A DNA stretch of 64,000 nucleotides from Myroides odoratus (GTDB lineage: Bacteria; Bacteroidota; Bacteroidia; Flavobacteriales; Flavobacteriaceae): NCBI RefSeq assembly GCF_001549985.1, contig NZ_LROZ01000016.1, forward strand, positions 24,086-88,085. Reading direction: 5' to 3'. Shown here piece by piece: positions 53,531 through 62,658 of this stretch. Position 1 is the first letter of the stretch; every line of letters starts with the position of its first letter. Under the pieces are notes generated by a model. The model did no database searches, was not told the DNA's origin, and saw nothing but the letters and a program-made list of their open reading frames with translations. The translations under genes and the position numbers were made by a program.

Positions 53531-56383
53531 TTATTTACTCAAGTACATTTTTCTACGAGAATAGATTTCATAGAACTGATCATCTCTTAAGTTATCGATG
53601 AATAAGATGCTTTCTCCTGTTGATTTCATCTCTGGGCCTAAAGCTTTATTCACATTTCTAAACTTATTGAAAGAGAATACAGGCGTTTTGATTGCATATC
53701 CTTTCAACTGAGGATTGAATGTAAAGTCAGTGACTTTATTTTCACCTAACATTACTTTCGTCGCATAGTTTACATAAGGCTCTCCATAAGCTTTTGCAAT
53801 AAATGGAACCGTTCTTGAAGCTCTTGGATTTGCTTCGATGATGTAAACGATATCGTCTTTAATTGCAAACTGTATGTTGATTAAACCTACGGTTTGTAAA
53901 GCAACGGCAATCTTTCTTGTATGATCTTTGATTTGATTTAATACAAATTCCCCTAAGTTGAATGGTGGTAACATGGCATGACTATCTCCAGAGTGAACTC
54001 CACATGGCTCAATATGCTCCATGATTCCAATAATATACACATTTTCACCATCACAAATTGCATCAGCTTCTGCTTCGATTGCGCCATCTAAGTAGTGGTC
54101 AAGTAAAAGCGAGTTACCAGGAATTTGGTTTAATAAATCAATAACGTGTTCTTCTAATTCTTTTTTGTTGATGACAATTTTCATTCCTTGTCCTCCCAAT
54201 ACATACGATGGACGAACTAATAATGGGAAGTCTAACTTATCTGCTAACTGCAACGCTTGGTCTGCTGTTTTAGCAACTCCGAATTGAGGGAATGGAATGT
54301 TTAACTCTTCTAATAAAGTAGAAAAACGTCCGCGATCTTCAGCTAAGTCTAAAGCGTCAAAGCTAGTTCCGAAAATTTTAATTCCGTGACGGTGTAATTT
54401 TTCTGCTAATTTTAAAGCCGTTTGACCTCCAAGCTGAACGATTACTCCTTCTGGTTTCTCATGGCGGATGATATCGTAAATATGCTCCCAGAATACAGGT
54501 TCGAAGTACAATTTGTTTGCTGTATCGAAATCTGTAGAAACAGTTTCTGGGTTACAGTTAATCATAATTGTTTCATATCCTGCTTCTTCAGCAGCTAATA
54601 CCCCGTGTACACAAGAATAGTCAAACTCAATTCCTTGACCAATTCGGTTAGGTCCTGATCCTAAAACAACTACTTTTTTCTTCTCTGTGACAACACTTTC
54701 ATTTGAAACGTATCTTGTTCCATCTGCTTTTTGAATATCAGCTTCAAAAGTAGAGTAGTAGTAAGGTGTTTTTGCTGGGAATTCAGCCGCACAAGTATCC
54801 ACTAATTTGAATACGCGTTGAATATCCATTTTATCTCTTAAATCGTGAACTTGACTTTCCAATGTTTTCAACATATGGGCAATTTGTCTGTCAGCAAATC
54901 CTTTTTGTTTCGCTTCTAACAACAAATCTTTAGGCAAAGTTTCGATGGTGTAATTTGAAATCTCTTTTTCTAACAGATAAAGCTCTTCATATTGTTTTAA
55001 GAACCACATATCTATTTTGGTAATCTCATGGATTCTGCTCAATGGAATACCATGTTGAATGGCATCATAGATTACAAAAACACGATCCCAACTAGCATGC
55101 GTTAGTTTTTCAATGATTTGATCGTAGTTTGTATATCCTTTTCCATCTGCACCTAAACCATTGCGTTTAATCTCTAATGATTGTGTTGCTTTGTGCAGTG
55201 CTTCTTGGAATGAACGTCCAATTCCCATTACTTCACCTACAGATTTCATTTGTAATCCTAGGGTTCTATCAGCTCCTTCGAATTTATCAAAGTTCCAACG
55301 TGGGATTTTTACAATTACATAGTCTAAGGTCGGCTCGAATAAAGCAGAAGTAGATTTTGTAATTTGGTTTTGCAATTCATCTAAAGTATAACCTAGTGCT
55401 AATTTTGTAGCAATTTTGGCAATTGGATATCCAGTAGCTTTAGAAGCTAAAGCAGATGAACGAGAAACACGAGGGTTGATTTCAATGGCAACGATATCTT
55501 CTTTTTCATCTGGTGATACTGCAAATTGTACGTTACAACCTCCAGCGAAGTTTCCAATACTGCGCATCATCTTGATTGATAAGTCACGCATTCTTTGGAA
55601 GGTTCTGTCAGATAAAGTCATCGCAGGCGCAACCGTGATACTATCTCCAGTATGGATTCCCATTGGATCCATATTTTCGATGGTACAGATGATAACTACG
55701 TTATCATTTTTATCGCGTAATAACTCTAATTCGTATTCTTTCCATCCTAATAAAGCTTTGTCAATTAAAACTTCGTGGATTGGAGAAGCCTCTAAACCTC
55801 TAGTTAATAAATCGTCGAAATCTTCTACGTGGTGTACAAAAGCAGCACCAGTACCTCCTAAAGTAAACGAAGGACGAATAACTAATGGAAATCCGAATTC
55901 TTGTGCGATTTCTTTTCCTTGAAGGTAAGAAGTAGCTGTTCTTGCTGGAGCAGCAGGCACATCAATACGCTCTAGTAATTGTTTGAATTGTTCGCGGTCT
56001 TCTGTGATATTAATAGCGTTAATATCTACACCAATTAAACGAACACCAAAGTCTGCCCAAATTCCCTTTTCATCACATTCCAGACATAAGTTTAAAGCTG
56101 TTTGTCCTCCCATAGTTGGTAATACAGCATCAATTTCTGGATGAGCAACTAAAATTTCAATAATTGAACGTGCAGTTAATGGCTTTAGATAAATATGATC
56201 CGCCATAGAAGGGTCGGTCATAATTGTTGCGGGGTTCGAGTTAACTAAGATAACTTTAATTCCCTCTTCTCTTAATGATCTTGCTGACTGTGAACCTGAA
56301 TAATCAAATTCGCAAGCTTGTCCGATGATGATTGGTCCCGAACCAATGATTAAAACGGTCTTGATAGAAGTGTCTTTAGGCAT
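53531..56383 (-). CDS. carB: Carbamoyl-phosphate synthase large subunit, without allosteric domain
   Basis: CarB makes carbamoyl phosphate from ammonia (supplied by CarA from glutamine), bicarbonate and ATP for pyrimidine and arginine synthesis. The 950-residue protein has two ATP-grasp halves, each with a pre-ATP-grasp start (LIIGSGPIIIGQACEFDYSG and VLGSGPNRIGQGIEFDYSC) and EINPRVSRSSALASKATGYPIA or EANPRASRTVPFIAKAYG. It ends at about the point where E. coli CarB (1,073 residues) begins its MGS-like allosteric domain, and nothing downstream encodes it. I recall similar lengths in other flavobacteria. carA is not in the window. Confidence 0.95.
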   Translation of the reverse strand: MPKDTSIKTVLIIGSGPIIIGQACEFDYSGSQSARSLREEGIKVILVNSNPATIMTDPSMADHIYLKPLTARSIIEILVAHPEIDAVLPTMGGQTALNLCLECDEKGIWADFGVRLIGVDINAINITEDREQFKQLLERIDVPAAPARTATSYLQGKEIAQEFGFPLVIRPSFTLGGTGAAFVHHVEDFDDLLTRGLEASPIHEVLIDKALLGWKEYELELLRDKNDNVVIICTIENMDPMGIHTGDSITVAPAMTLSDRTFQRMRDLSIKMMRSIGNFAGGCNVQFAVSPDEKEDIVAIEINPRVSRSSALASKATGYPIAKIATKLALGYTLDELQNQITKSTSALFEPTLDYVIVKIPRWNFDKFEGADRTLGLQMKSVGEVMGIGRSFQEALHKATQSLEIKRNGLGADGKGYTNYDQIIEKLTHASWDRVFVIYDAIQHGIPLSRIHEITKIDMWFLKQYEELYLLEKEISNYTIETLPKDLLLEAKQKGFADRQIAHMLKTLESQVHDLRDKMDIQRVFKLVDTCAAEFPAKTPYYYSTFEADIQKADGTRYVSNESVVTEKKKVVVLGSGPNRIGQGIEFDYSCVHGVLAAEEAGYETIMINCNPETVSTDFDTANKLYFEPVFWEHIYDIIRHEKPEGVIVQLGGQTALKLAEKLHRHGIKIFGTSFDALDLAEDRGRFSTLLEELNIPFPQFGVAKTADQALQLADKLDFPLLVRPSYVLGGQGMKIVINKKELEEHVIDLLNQIPGNSLLLDHYLDGAIEAEADAICDGENVYIIGIMEHIEPCGVHSGDSHAMLPPFNLGEFVLNQIKDHTRKIAVALQTVGLINIQFAIKDDIVYIIEANPRASRTVPFIAKAYGEPYVNYATKVMLGENKVTDFTFNPQLKGYAIKTPVFSFNKFRNVNKALGPEMKSTGESILFIDNLRDDQFYEIYSRRKMYLSK

Positions 56384-56471
56384 TTTCTTGTGTTGTTTAT
56401 TTTGTACTACTTTGTTTAAAAAAAGTAAGTATAGTGTGTGTGATTGTATTGTGATGCTTCCGACAAAGTAT

Positions 56472-56508
56472 AAAAAAAGGCGTTACTACCAAATGAGTAA
56501 CACCTTTA
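56472..56508 (-). terminator. Terminator of rpmH
   Basis: AAAGGxGTTACT pairs with AGTAACxCCTTT with one mismatch; the T run lies on the minus strand, after rpmH. Confidence 0.7.
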
Positions 56509-56528
56509 TTTATATTTTAATCAAAACA

Positions 56529-56690
56529 TTAATGTTTATGTTTTGTTTCACAAGAAACAGTTAATTTATGTCTTCCTTTAGCTCTTCTAGCAGCTAATAC
56601 TTTTCTACCGTTAGGAGTAGACATTCTTTCCATGAAACCATGTTTGTTTCTTCTTTTTCTATTTGAAGGTTGAAACGTTCTCTTGCTCAT
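56529..56690 (-). CDS. rpmH: Ribosomal protein bL34
   Basis: A 53-residue, strongly basic frame starting [19 protein letters not shown] and containing [19 protein letters not shown] is an unmistakable bL34 of the large ribosomal subunit. It carries a short extra tail ([13 protein letters not shown]) after the usual end, as in other Bacteroidota. It is preceded by a strong promoter. The usual rnpA partner is not next to it. Confidence 0.96.
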   Translation of the reverse strand: MSKRTFQPSNRKRRNKHGFMERMSTPNGRKVLAARRAKGRHKLTVSCETKHKH

Positions 56691-56765
56691 TGCGTTTATC
56701 TTTAAATCTTAGTATTTTACTTCTCAAAAAATTCAGCTTTGATATACTTGCGCCAAAACCGAGTG

Positions 56766-56796
56766 CAAATATATAAAGTCATTTGATTCTTACAAA
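56766..56796 (-). promoter_or_regulatory. rpmH: Promoter of rpmH
   Basis: On the minus strand TTTG (56793-56796), a 19-nt spacer and TATATTTG (56766-56773): a full consensus match, as expected for a highly expressed ribosomal gene. The leader is about 70 nt. Confidence 0.75.
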
Positions 56797-57027
56797 GTCT
56801 TTTTGTAAAATATTTTTAGAAACTTGCGATTTGAACTCATTTAATCACTATTTCTAAGGATAAAACAACAAGTTATCTTATCAAAGATAAGGAAAATATT
56901 TTTTTTAAGATGAAAAAACAATGTTTTGTAGCGCATAAAACTGTTTTTTCTGTTAAGAAAATTAAAAATCTTTTTTATTGCTAAAAAAAAGAGTCAACTT
57001 ATCTAGCTTCCTTGTTGTTTGTCTTGT
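56797..57027. other. Gene-free AT-rich gap between rpmH and the NarL regulator
   Basis: Very AT-rich sequence with many A and T runs, between the rpmH promoter and the end of the regulator gene. No gene or clear hairpin is seen. Confidence 0.5.
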
Positions 57028-57660
57028 TTAGGCTTTTTTAATCAAGCCATATTCAATAGCTAAGGTAATCACAGAACTTAGATTGGACGTTTGAAATTTT
57101 TCTATCAAGTTCTTGCGATGACTATCTACGGTATGCGTACTGATAAACAAACGATCGGCAATCTGTTGCGTTGTCAATCCTTGTGCTGCTTCCACTAAAA
57201 CTTCTTTTTCACGTCGTGTAAGCTTTGGAATGGTATTCAACCCATTTTTGTTTTTCTTTTCTAAAACAACTTGTGTTTGAGAACACAAAAAGGTTTGTTG
57301 GTTGTAAACAGCATAAATGCCCTGTACAATTTCATCGACCGAAGCATTTTTCTGAATATAGCCCGAAGCTCCTTCTTGTAGGGAACTATTGATTACAGCA
57401 TATTCATTGTGCACGCTCAACATGATGATTTGCATCTCAGGGTGTTTTTTCTTCAAAGGTTTAATCCAATCCAAACTATTGATATCTTCCAAATTAATAT
57501 CGAGTAATAAAATGTGAATGGGATTCTTTTTTAACCCTTTTTGGAGGGTATCTATAGATGGGTAACAACCAGTTACTTGAATGTTTTCTTGCTTGTTTAA
57601 GATGTTTTTTAATCCTTCTAATAGCAAAGGGTGGTCGTCTGTCAGCGCTACTTTTATCAT
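57028..57660 (-). CDS. NarL/LuxR-type response regulator
   Basis: The 210-residue protein has a receiver domain (phospho-acceptor Asp54 in LLLDINLED) and a LuxR-type helix-turn-helix (about 145-205) with LTRREKEVLVEAAQGLTTQQIADRLFISTHTVDSHRKNL. It lies 3 bp after the sensor kinase gene; the two form one two-component system. Confidence 0.93.
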   Translation of the reverse strand: MIKVALTDDHPLLLEGLKNILNKQENIQVTGCYPSIDTLQKGLKKNPIHILLLDINLEDINSLDWIKPLKKKHPEMQIIMLSVHNEYAVINSSLQEGASGYIQKNASVDEIVQGIYAVYNQQTFLCSQTQVVLEKKNKNGLNTIPKLTRREKEVLVEAAQGLTTQQIADRLFISTHTVDSHRKNLIEKFQTSNLSSVITLAIEYGLIKKA

Positions 57661-57663
57661 GGG

Positions 57664-59913
57664 TTATTGTTTTGGGAATTGAAAATCGATACTTGTTCCA
57701 AGGTTTAATTCAGAATGAATGTGCAATTCTCCTTTGAGGAATTGTACCCTCGACTGAATGTTGTGTAGTCCGGCGGATTGCGTTTGTTGGGCCTGGGTTA
57801 GCTCAAAACCACATCCATCATCTTCAATGGTAACCATATAGGAGTTATCACTTTCAACCAGTTGAATAATAATTTGTTGTGGGTTTGCATGTTTTAAGGC
57901 ATTGTTGACCAATTCTTGAATAATGCGATAGACTAACAATTGTTTATCTTGCTCCAAGGTTTGCGTGTATCCTAAGAATTGAACATGGATATCCAATTGA
58001 TCGGTAGACATGCGATTGGCATACTCTTTTAGCGCTTCTTCTAATCCGTACTTGAGGAGTAGATCAGGCATCAAATTATGAGCGACACGTCTTAGTTCAT
58101 CTACGGCATTGTCCAGATGTTCAATAGATTTTGTCATTTCTATTTTATTGGTATCTGTGATTTTATGATGAAGGGTACTTAACTGGATCTTTGTTCCAGA
58201 AAGTAATCCACCTAAACCGTCGTGTAAATCTCGAGCTAAACGGGCGCGTTCTTGTTCCTGTCCATCCAATAAAGCGGTTAATGTTGCAATTTTGGCGTGT
58301 TGTTTTTCTTTTTCTAAAGCTAGATTATAGAGCTCTTTTTGTTGATTCATACTTTTCGTACGCTGTTTGTACACATAAAGGAGGACAAAAAGGAGGATAG
58401 CAAAAACTACAGCTAGGGCTAAAAAGTAAGAATTGACCTTTTTTTGATAAGACAATGTTTTCTTGAAGTGTTGAATATCCAATAACTTGTTATCATTCTC
58501 CAATTGGGACAATCTCAATGCTTGAGCATGTGTCTCGGTTTCCAGCTGACTAATTTCGAGTTTTTTTCGTTGATTCTCCTCTGAAAGTTTTAAATTTTCC
58601 AATTCTTGTTGCTGTTGTACCCCTAAGGTTCTCATCAGGCGAATTTGTTGCTCTTTTTTCTCAGAGGCCAATTGCAGGGTTAACAATTGTTGTTTCTGTT
58701 GCTCTTTTTCATATTGTGCTTCTAGGCGTCTACTAATTTCGAGTTTATCCTGGTTGTAAATGGATTGATACGTTTGTAGGTAAAGCTTGTGAAAGTGGAG
58801 CGCACCTAGATAGTTTTCTTCTGTTTCATTGAGTTGAGCTAAACTCTCATAAATAGAAAGTAAGGTGTTTTTATCTGGTAAATGCGTACTATTAATCGCC
58901 GATAAAGCAGAAAGCAAATAGGAAGTTGCTATTTTGGTCTTATTTTCTTTTAAGGCAATTTCAGCTAAAATCCCATAAGATGACGCTTGAAAGTTTATCT
59001 GATGGGTTTCTTGTGCTTGTTGTAAGGCTAAGTTAGCATAATAGGTGGCTTGTTCGTTGTATTGTTTGGGAAAGGCGCGTAAATAAAGACTTGCTAAATT
59101 ATTGGCTACAAAAGCTAAATCTGAACGAAAAGGAATGACTTCTCGATTATTTTCATAGGTTTTGATGGCCTTTTTGTAGTAGTTTTCAGCTAAATCACGG
59201 GCATAAATATTGTTGGTGTTTTGAGCAAATTCACTTTCGTATAAATAGCCCATCATCATGTATGCATCAAAAAGGGCATTAGGATTATTTTGTTGAACAG
59301 CAATATCCAATGTAAGCTTGCTGTACTTCTCTTGTAATTCGTAATCATCCCAACTAGCATAGATGCTTGTCAACTCTTTATAGGCGGCAGATAATCGACT
59401 TAATTTAGTAGACGATGAAGGAGCTTTTTCATAGAATGAAATGGCAGTTAATAAGGATTGAACTGCTTTAGCTTCTTGATTATTGCGTACATAAATCCAT
59501 CCTTGGCAATAGTTGACATAGGCTTTGATTTCATTTGCGTCAATCTGCTGCGCATAGTCTAATGCCTTTTTAATCGTTCTACTGGCTTCAGTTGTTTTAT
59601 CATTGAGTTGAGCATTCATCGCCAAAATAGCATAGAGATAAGCCGCATTGGTTTTATCTCCTTGTTTTTCGGCGATGAGAATGTTCTCTTTTAATAATTG
59701 AGTGGCCTCTTGTTGTTGTTCTTGAAAAAAAAGCGCTTGGGCGTATTTTCCTACGACTTCAAAACGCGCAGGACTTCCCGGTACTGTTTTGTCGTATTGT
59801 TCTTTGTACGTCGTCAATATTTCTTGTCCATACAGCTGGTTGGAGGTACAAAAGAGCAGTACAAACCAAAGGAATGAGACAAAAAATAAAGCAGATTTAG
59901 AAGAATAAGACAT
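57664..59913 (-). CDS. TPR-containing sensor histidine kinase (HisKA_3 type)
   Basis: The 749-residue protein has a signal peptide, a TPR-like helical sensor part (about 30-400), a Gln/Glu-rich coiled coil (about 400-490), one membrane span (about 494-515), a dimerisation/phospho-acceptor helix with His564 in ARDLHDGLGG, and a HATPase_c domain with NALKHANP and GxGF motifs at the C terminus. It phosphorylates the NarL-type regulator encoded next. A short exported-protein gene lies 30 bp upstream in the same direction. Confidence 0.92.
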   Translation of the reverse strand: MSYSSKSALFFVSFLWFVLLFCTSNQLYGQEILTTYKEQYDKTVPGSPARFEVVGKYAQALFFQEQQQEATQLLKENILIAEKQGDKTNAAYLYAILAMNAQLNDKTTEASRTIKKALDYAQQIDANEIKAYVNYCQGWIYVRNNQEAKAVQSLLTAISFYEKAPSSSTKLSRLSAAYKELTSIYASWDDYELQEKYSKLTLDIAVQQNNPNALFDAYMMMGYLYESEFAQNTNNIYARDLAENYYKKAIKTYENNREVIPFRSDLAFVANNLASLYLRAFPKQYNEQATYYANLALQQAQETHQINFQASSYGILAEIALKENKTKIATSYLLSALSAINSTHLPDKNTLLSIYESLAQLNETEENYLGALHFHKLYLQTYQSIYNQDKLEISRRLEAQYEKEQQKQQLLTLQLASEKKEQQIRLMRTLGVQQQQELENLKLSEENQRKKLEISQLETETHAQALRLSQLENDNKLLDIQHFKKTLSYQKKVNSYFLALAVVFAILLFVLLYVYKQRTKSMNQQKELYNLALEKEKQHAKIATLTALLDGQEQERARLARDLHDGLGGLLSGTKIQLSTLHHKITDTNKIEMTKSIEHLDNAVDELRRVAHNLMPDLLLKYGLEEALKEYANRMSTDQLDIHVQFLGYTQTLEQDKQLLVYRIIQELVNNALKHANPQQIIIQLVESDNSYMVTIEDDGCGFELTQAQQTQSAGLHNIQSRVQFLKGELHIHSELNLGTSIDFQFPKQ

Positions 59914-59943
59914 GTATAAGTATTTAGGTACGCATAGCGTCCG

Positions 59944-60540
59944 TTATTTTTTAAATGTGATTCGAATTAAATGATGCTCGTCTGGGTCAATGGTATCGTT
60001 TAAATTACGATCTACTACAAAGTAAAGATATAATTCGCCAATACGGTAGTTTTTCCATGCAATTTCATTTCCGTCAATGTTTACCCCATCAAGGCTCCAT
60101 TGGTAGATATCCCATTCTTTTTGCTGTCCAATTTTGTTGATTCGATGGTCGCTATTTGAAGCAAAATAGAGGTATTGATGCCCCTCTTCACTCAAGATAG
60201 GATAACCTTGACTTTTGCCGAAAGAAGCGGCAAATCCCGTTCCTGGGCTAAAAAATTCAATATCTTCAAAAGACATGGATTCGAAAGTATTCTCAAATTG
60301 ACTGTTATCGGTTACTAAAGCCTTAGCAGCGTAAAATAACTCCTTTTTGTCTTGGTATGGTTTGTTTAAAAACTCAAGGCTAAAACGCTCTGGTTTTAGG
60401 GTGATGTTTTGTGTTTTTTGATCAATAACGATTGTAGTATTCCCTTGTTTAATCAAGATGTTTTTTGTTGTCACCTCTTGTGCTTGTGCTAAGGTAAAAG
60501 TGCCTAAGCTTAGGGCTAAGGCTAATAATAGTTTCTTCAT
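59944..60540 (-). CDS. Secreted protein upstream of the TPR kinase
   Basis: The 198-residue product has a clear signal peptide ending AQAQ and no family I recognise. The mature part has EVTTKNILIKQGNTTIVIDQ at the start and ends in a charged strand-rich region with RNLNDTIDPDEHH, which resembles a calcium-binding loop. It lies 30 bp upstream of the kinase gene on the same strand and is probably in its operon, so it may be part of the sensing system. Confidence 0.78.
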   Translation of the reverse strand: MKKLLLALALSLGTFTLAQAQEVTTKNILIKQGNTTIVIDQKTQNITLKPERFSLEFLNKPYQDKKELFYAAKALVTDNSQFENTFESMSFEDIEFFSPGTGFAASFGKSQGYPILSEEGHQYLYFASNSDHRINKIGQQKEWDIYQWSLDGVNIDGNEIAWKNYRIGELYLYFVVDRNLNDTIDPDEHHLIRITFKK

Positions 60541-60565
60541 AGATAGAAAGATTGTTAGTTGATTA

Positions 60566-60573
60566 CAAAAGTA
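60566..60573 (-). promoter_or_regulatory. Candidate -7 box of the secreted protein/kinase operon
   Basis: The minus strand reads TACTTTTG, 25 nt upstream of the start; the -33 element is not evident. Confidence 0.4.
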
Positions 60574-60634
60574 GCGAATAAGGACTTTTGTTGTACTCCC
60601 TAAAAATGATGAGTTTGCGTTCTAAAAATAGAAA

Positions 60635-61108
60635 TTAACCTTGTTTTTTCTTGAATTGACCATAATTGACTGCTTCAAAACTTCCATCTGTTTTTTTGAT
60701 GAACGTTTCTTTTCCGCTTTGGACTTCTACATTTTGGGCAGCAATACAAAACCAAGTTTCTTCTATTTTTTGTACGACAAATAAAAAGAGTGTATTTCGA
60801 ATTTGAGGGGTTTCACTCTCCGCTAAAGCAGTTTGGTCGCTTAATCTTACACGGACATGTACGGTAGCAATAGTATCAGATAAGTATCGGACTTTTATGC
60901 GTTTTATTTCCAGCTTTGAGTGGTTGAAAATGACGCGTAAACCATAGTCATGTGCCTGAAAGATGGCTTCTTTATTGTGCCACCATAACCCTGTAACATT
61001 GACAAAATCGGCATCTTCTATAAAAATAGCAGCTAATTGTTCCGCATCGTATTGATTCCATGCAGTAACAAATTGTTCTGCAATATGTTCAGGTAAAGTT
61101 CTGTTCAT
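60635..61108 (-). CDS. SnoaL/NTF2-like (SgcJ/EcaC family) protein
   Basis: The 157-residue cytoplasmic protein has the NTF2-like cone fold pattern: an N-terminal helix with HIAEQFVTAWNQYDAEQLAAIF, then EDADFVNVTGLWWHNKEAI and alternating strands ending with FLFVVQKIEETWFCIAAQN. Members include SgcJ/EcaC-type and DUF4440 proteins, often with no assigned reaction. It is separated from its neighbours by short gaps. Confidence 0.82.
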   Translation of the reverse strand: MNRTLPEHIAEQFVTAWNQYDAEQLAAIFIEDADFVNVTGLWWHNKEAIFQAHDYGLRVIFNHSKLEIKRIKVRYLSDTIATVHVRVRLSDQTALAESETPQIRNTLFLFVVQKIEETWFCIAAQNVEVQSGKETFIKKTDGSFEAVNYGQFKKKQG

Positions 61109-61170
61109 GTTGAGTTTTTTGATGTCATGTAAAAATACGCAGATTACATGAATGTATACCGTGAATTAAC

Positions 61171-62412
61171 TTACTCGTAACGAAGTGCCTCTACTGGATC
61201 TAATTTGGAAGCTTTTATGGCAGGATATAAACCTGAAATAACAGCAACTACTAAGGTGGTAATGAAGGCAGCTAAAATGGCGGACCACGGAATGGCAAAT
61301 GTAAAATGGAGGATGGAGGTCATTAAGTATGCTGTGCCAATTCCCAATATAGTGCCTAGTAATCCACCCAATTGACCAATGATAAGGGTTTCCGTAAAGA
61401 ATTGTTGAGCAATGGTTTTTCGTTTGGCTCCCAAAGACTTGCGGATACCAATTTCTTTGGTTCGCTCTGTTACTGATACCAACATGATATTCATTAGTGC
61501 AATCGAAGAACCTAAAATGGTGATCATACCAATAAGCCAAGCAGCAATATTCAACATGCCAATTTGTTTTTCTAAGGATCGAAGCATGTCATCACTGCGT
61601 TCAATACCAAAATTAGAATCGTTTACTACGGCTAAGTTTCGACTGATGCGAAAATCAAGGGTAGCTTGATCAATAGCTTGATTTAATAATCCTTCTTGTT
61701 GAATTCCTACTTTGATGGTGTAATTGATATTGGCTGTATTGAATATATTACGAGCAATTTGAATGGGAATAAACACGCGTTGATCTTCATTTTGACCAAA
61801 GGTACTGCCTTGTTCTTTGAGGATTCCAACAATCTTAAATTTATATCCTCGAATGGAAATTACTTGATCGATAGGGGATTGTGATTTGAACATGTTTTTG
61901 GAGAAATCAGATCCCACCACACAAACAAAGTGATTGTTTTTGCAATCCGTATAGCTCAATCCTCGTCCATTGTTGATTAATAATCCACTGTTGGAGAGGT
62001 AATTTTCATCACAACCTACAATGCTAACTTCTGGATCCGTTTTTACATAATCATTCTTGATTTCAATATTAGTAGCTGCATCAAAAGAAAGCGATACCGC
62101 TGCAAAAGGGTAACTGTAGTGTTCCTTGAAATCCAGAGCTTGTGCATAGGTAATAGGTGGATTTTCTACTTGATTGGATTGGTTTTTTGCTATTCTACCT
62201 GCTGTATCATATTGGCTAATCGTAAAAGTATTAGCACCCATGGAAGAGAAATCAGCTAAAATGGTGTTTTTTAATGCACTTACAACGGATAGAATACCAA
62301 CAAGTGCCCATATACCAATAGCAATAATAAACACCGTAATAAAGGTGCGGAGGAGTTGACTTTTGATACTCGTCGTTGCAATTTTGATATTCTCAAGTGT
62401 TATTTTCCACAT
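61171..62412 (-). CDS. MacB-like ABC transporter permease
   Basis: The 413-residue inner membrane protein has one N-terminal span (TVFIIAIGIWALVGILSVV), a periplasmic MacB-type domain (about 50-275) and three C-terminal FtsX-type spans, ending with the family's PAIKASKLDPVEALRYE. Such permeases work with a MacB/LolD-type ATPase in export of peptides, lipoproteins or drugs by a mechanotransmission mechanism. The ATPase is not in this window; an adjacent IS may have cut the original operon. Confidence 0.9.
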   Translation of the reverse strand: MWKITLENIKIATTSIKSQLLRTFITVFIIAIGIWALVGILSVVSALKNTILADFSSMGANTFTISQYDTAGRIAKNQSNQVENPPITYAQALDFKEHYSYPFAAVSLSFDAATNIEIKNDYVKTDPEVSIVGCDENYLSNSGLLINNGRGLSYTDCKNNHFVCVVGSDFSKNMFKSQSPIDQVISIRGYKFKIVGILKEQGSTFGQNEDQRVFIPIQIARNIFNTANINYTIKVGIQQEGLLNQAIDQATLDFRISRNLAVVNDSNFGIERSDDMLRSLEKQIGMLNIAAWLIGMITILGSSIALMNIMLVSVTERTKEIGIRKSLGAKRKTIAQQFFTETLIIGQLGGLLGTILGIGTAYLMTSILHFTFAIPWSAILAAFITTLVVAVISGLYPAIKASKLDPVEALRYE

Positions 62413-62494
62413 ACGGTATAAGTAGCTAGAATGAATTAAATGTTACAAGTAAAGATAGGAATTTTCGAGAAGGGAAATTGGAAAAGGGAGAGAA
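62413..62494. other. Start of the gene-free gap upstream of the MacB-like permease
   Basis: A purine-rich stretch without a gene. It includes the first copy of a 17-bp direct repeat (62479-62495 and 62624-62640) that brackets the tandem repeat tract. Confidence 0.5.
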
Positions 62495-62590
62495 GATGGT
62501 GAGGTGGTGAGAGGGTGAGATGGTGAGATGGTGAGATGGTGAGATGGTGAGATGGTGAGATGGTGAGATGGTGAGATGGTGAGGCGATGA
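62495..62590 (+). repeat. Twelve-unit 8-bp tandem repeat (GATGGTGA)
   Basis: Units begin at 62495 every 8 bp. Nine of twelve are exact GATGGTGA, with eight exact units in a row from 62519 to 62582. It is non-coding, lies between a permease gene and an IS, and has the make-up of a variable-number repeat prone to slippage. Confidence 0.85.
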
Positions 62591-62658
62591 GCAAACCTCA
62601 CAAAGCAATTGGAGAAGAGAAAGTGGAAAAGGGAGAGAAGTAAATTTTCGATTAAAGC

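Noticed and set aside
55416..55922. 168-codon plus-strand frame inside carB
   Set aside because: It is antisense to a well-conserved ATP-grasp region and has no recognisable protein features.
61166..61540. 124-codon frame overlapping the MacB-like permease
   Set aside because: It is rich in His, Tyr and Trp and is a frame-shifted reading of the permease C-terminal spans.
62495..62590. Possible CRISPR array
   Set aside because: The units are 8 bp with no spacers between them and no cas gene is near; it is a simple tandem repeat.
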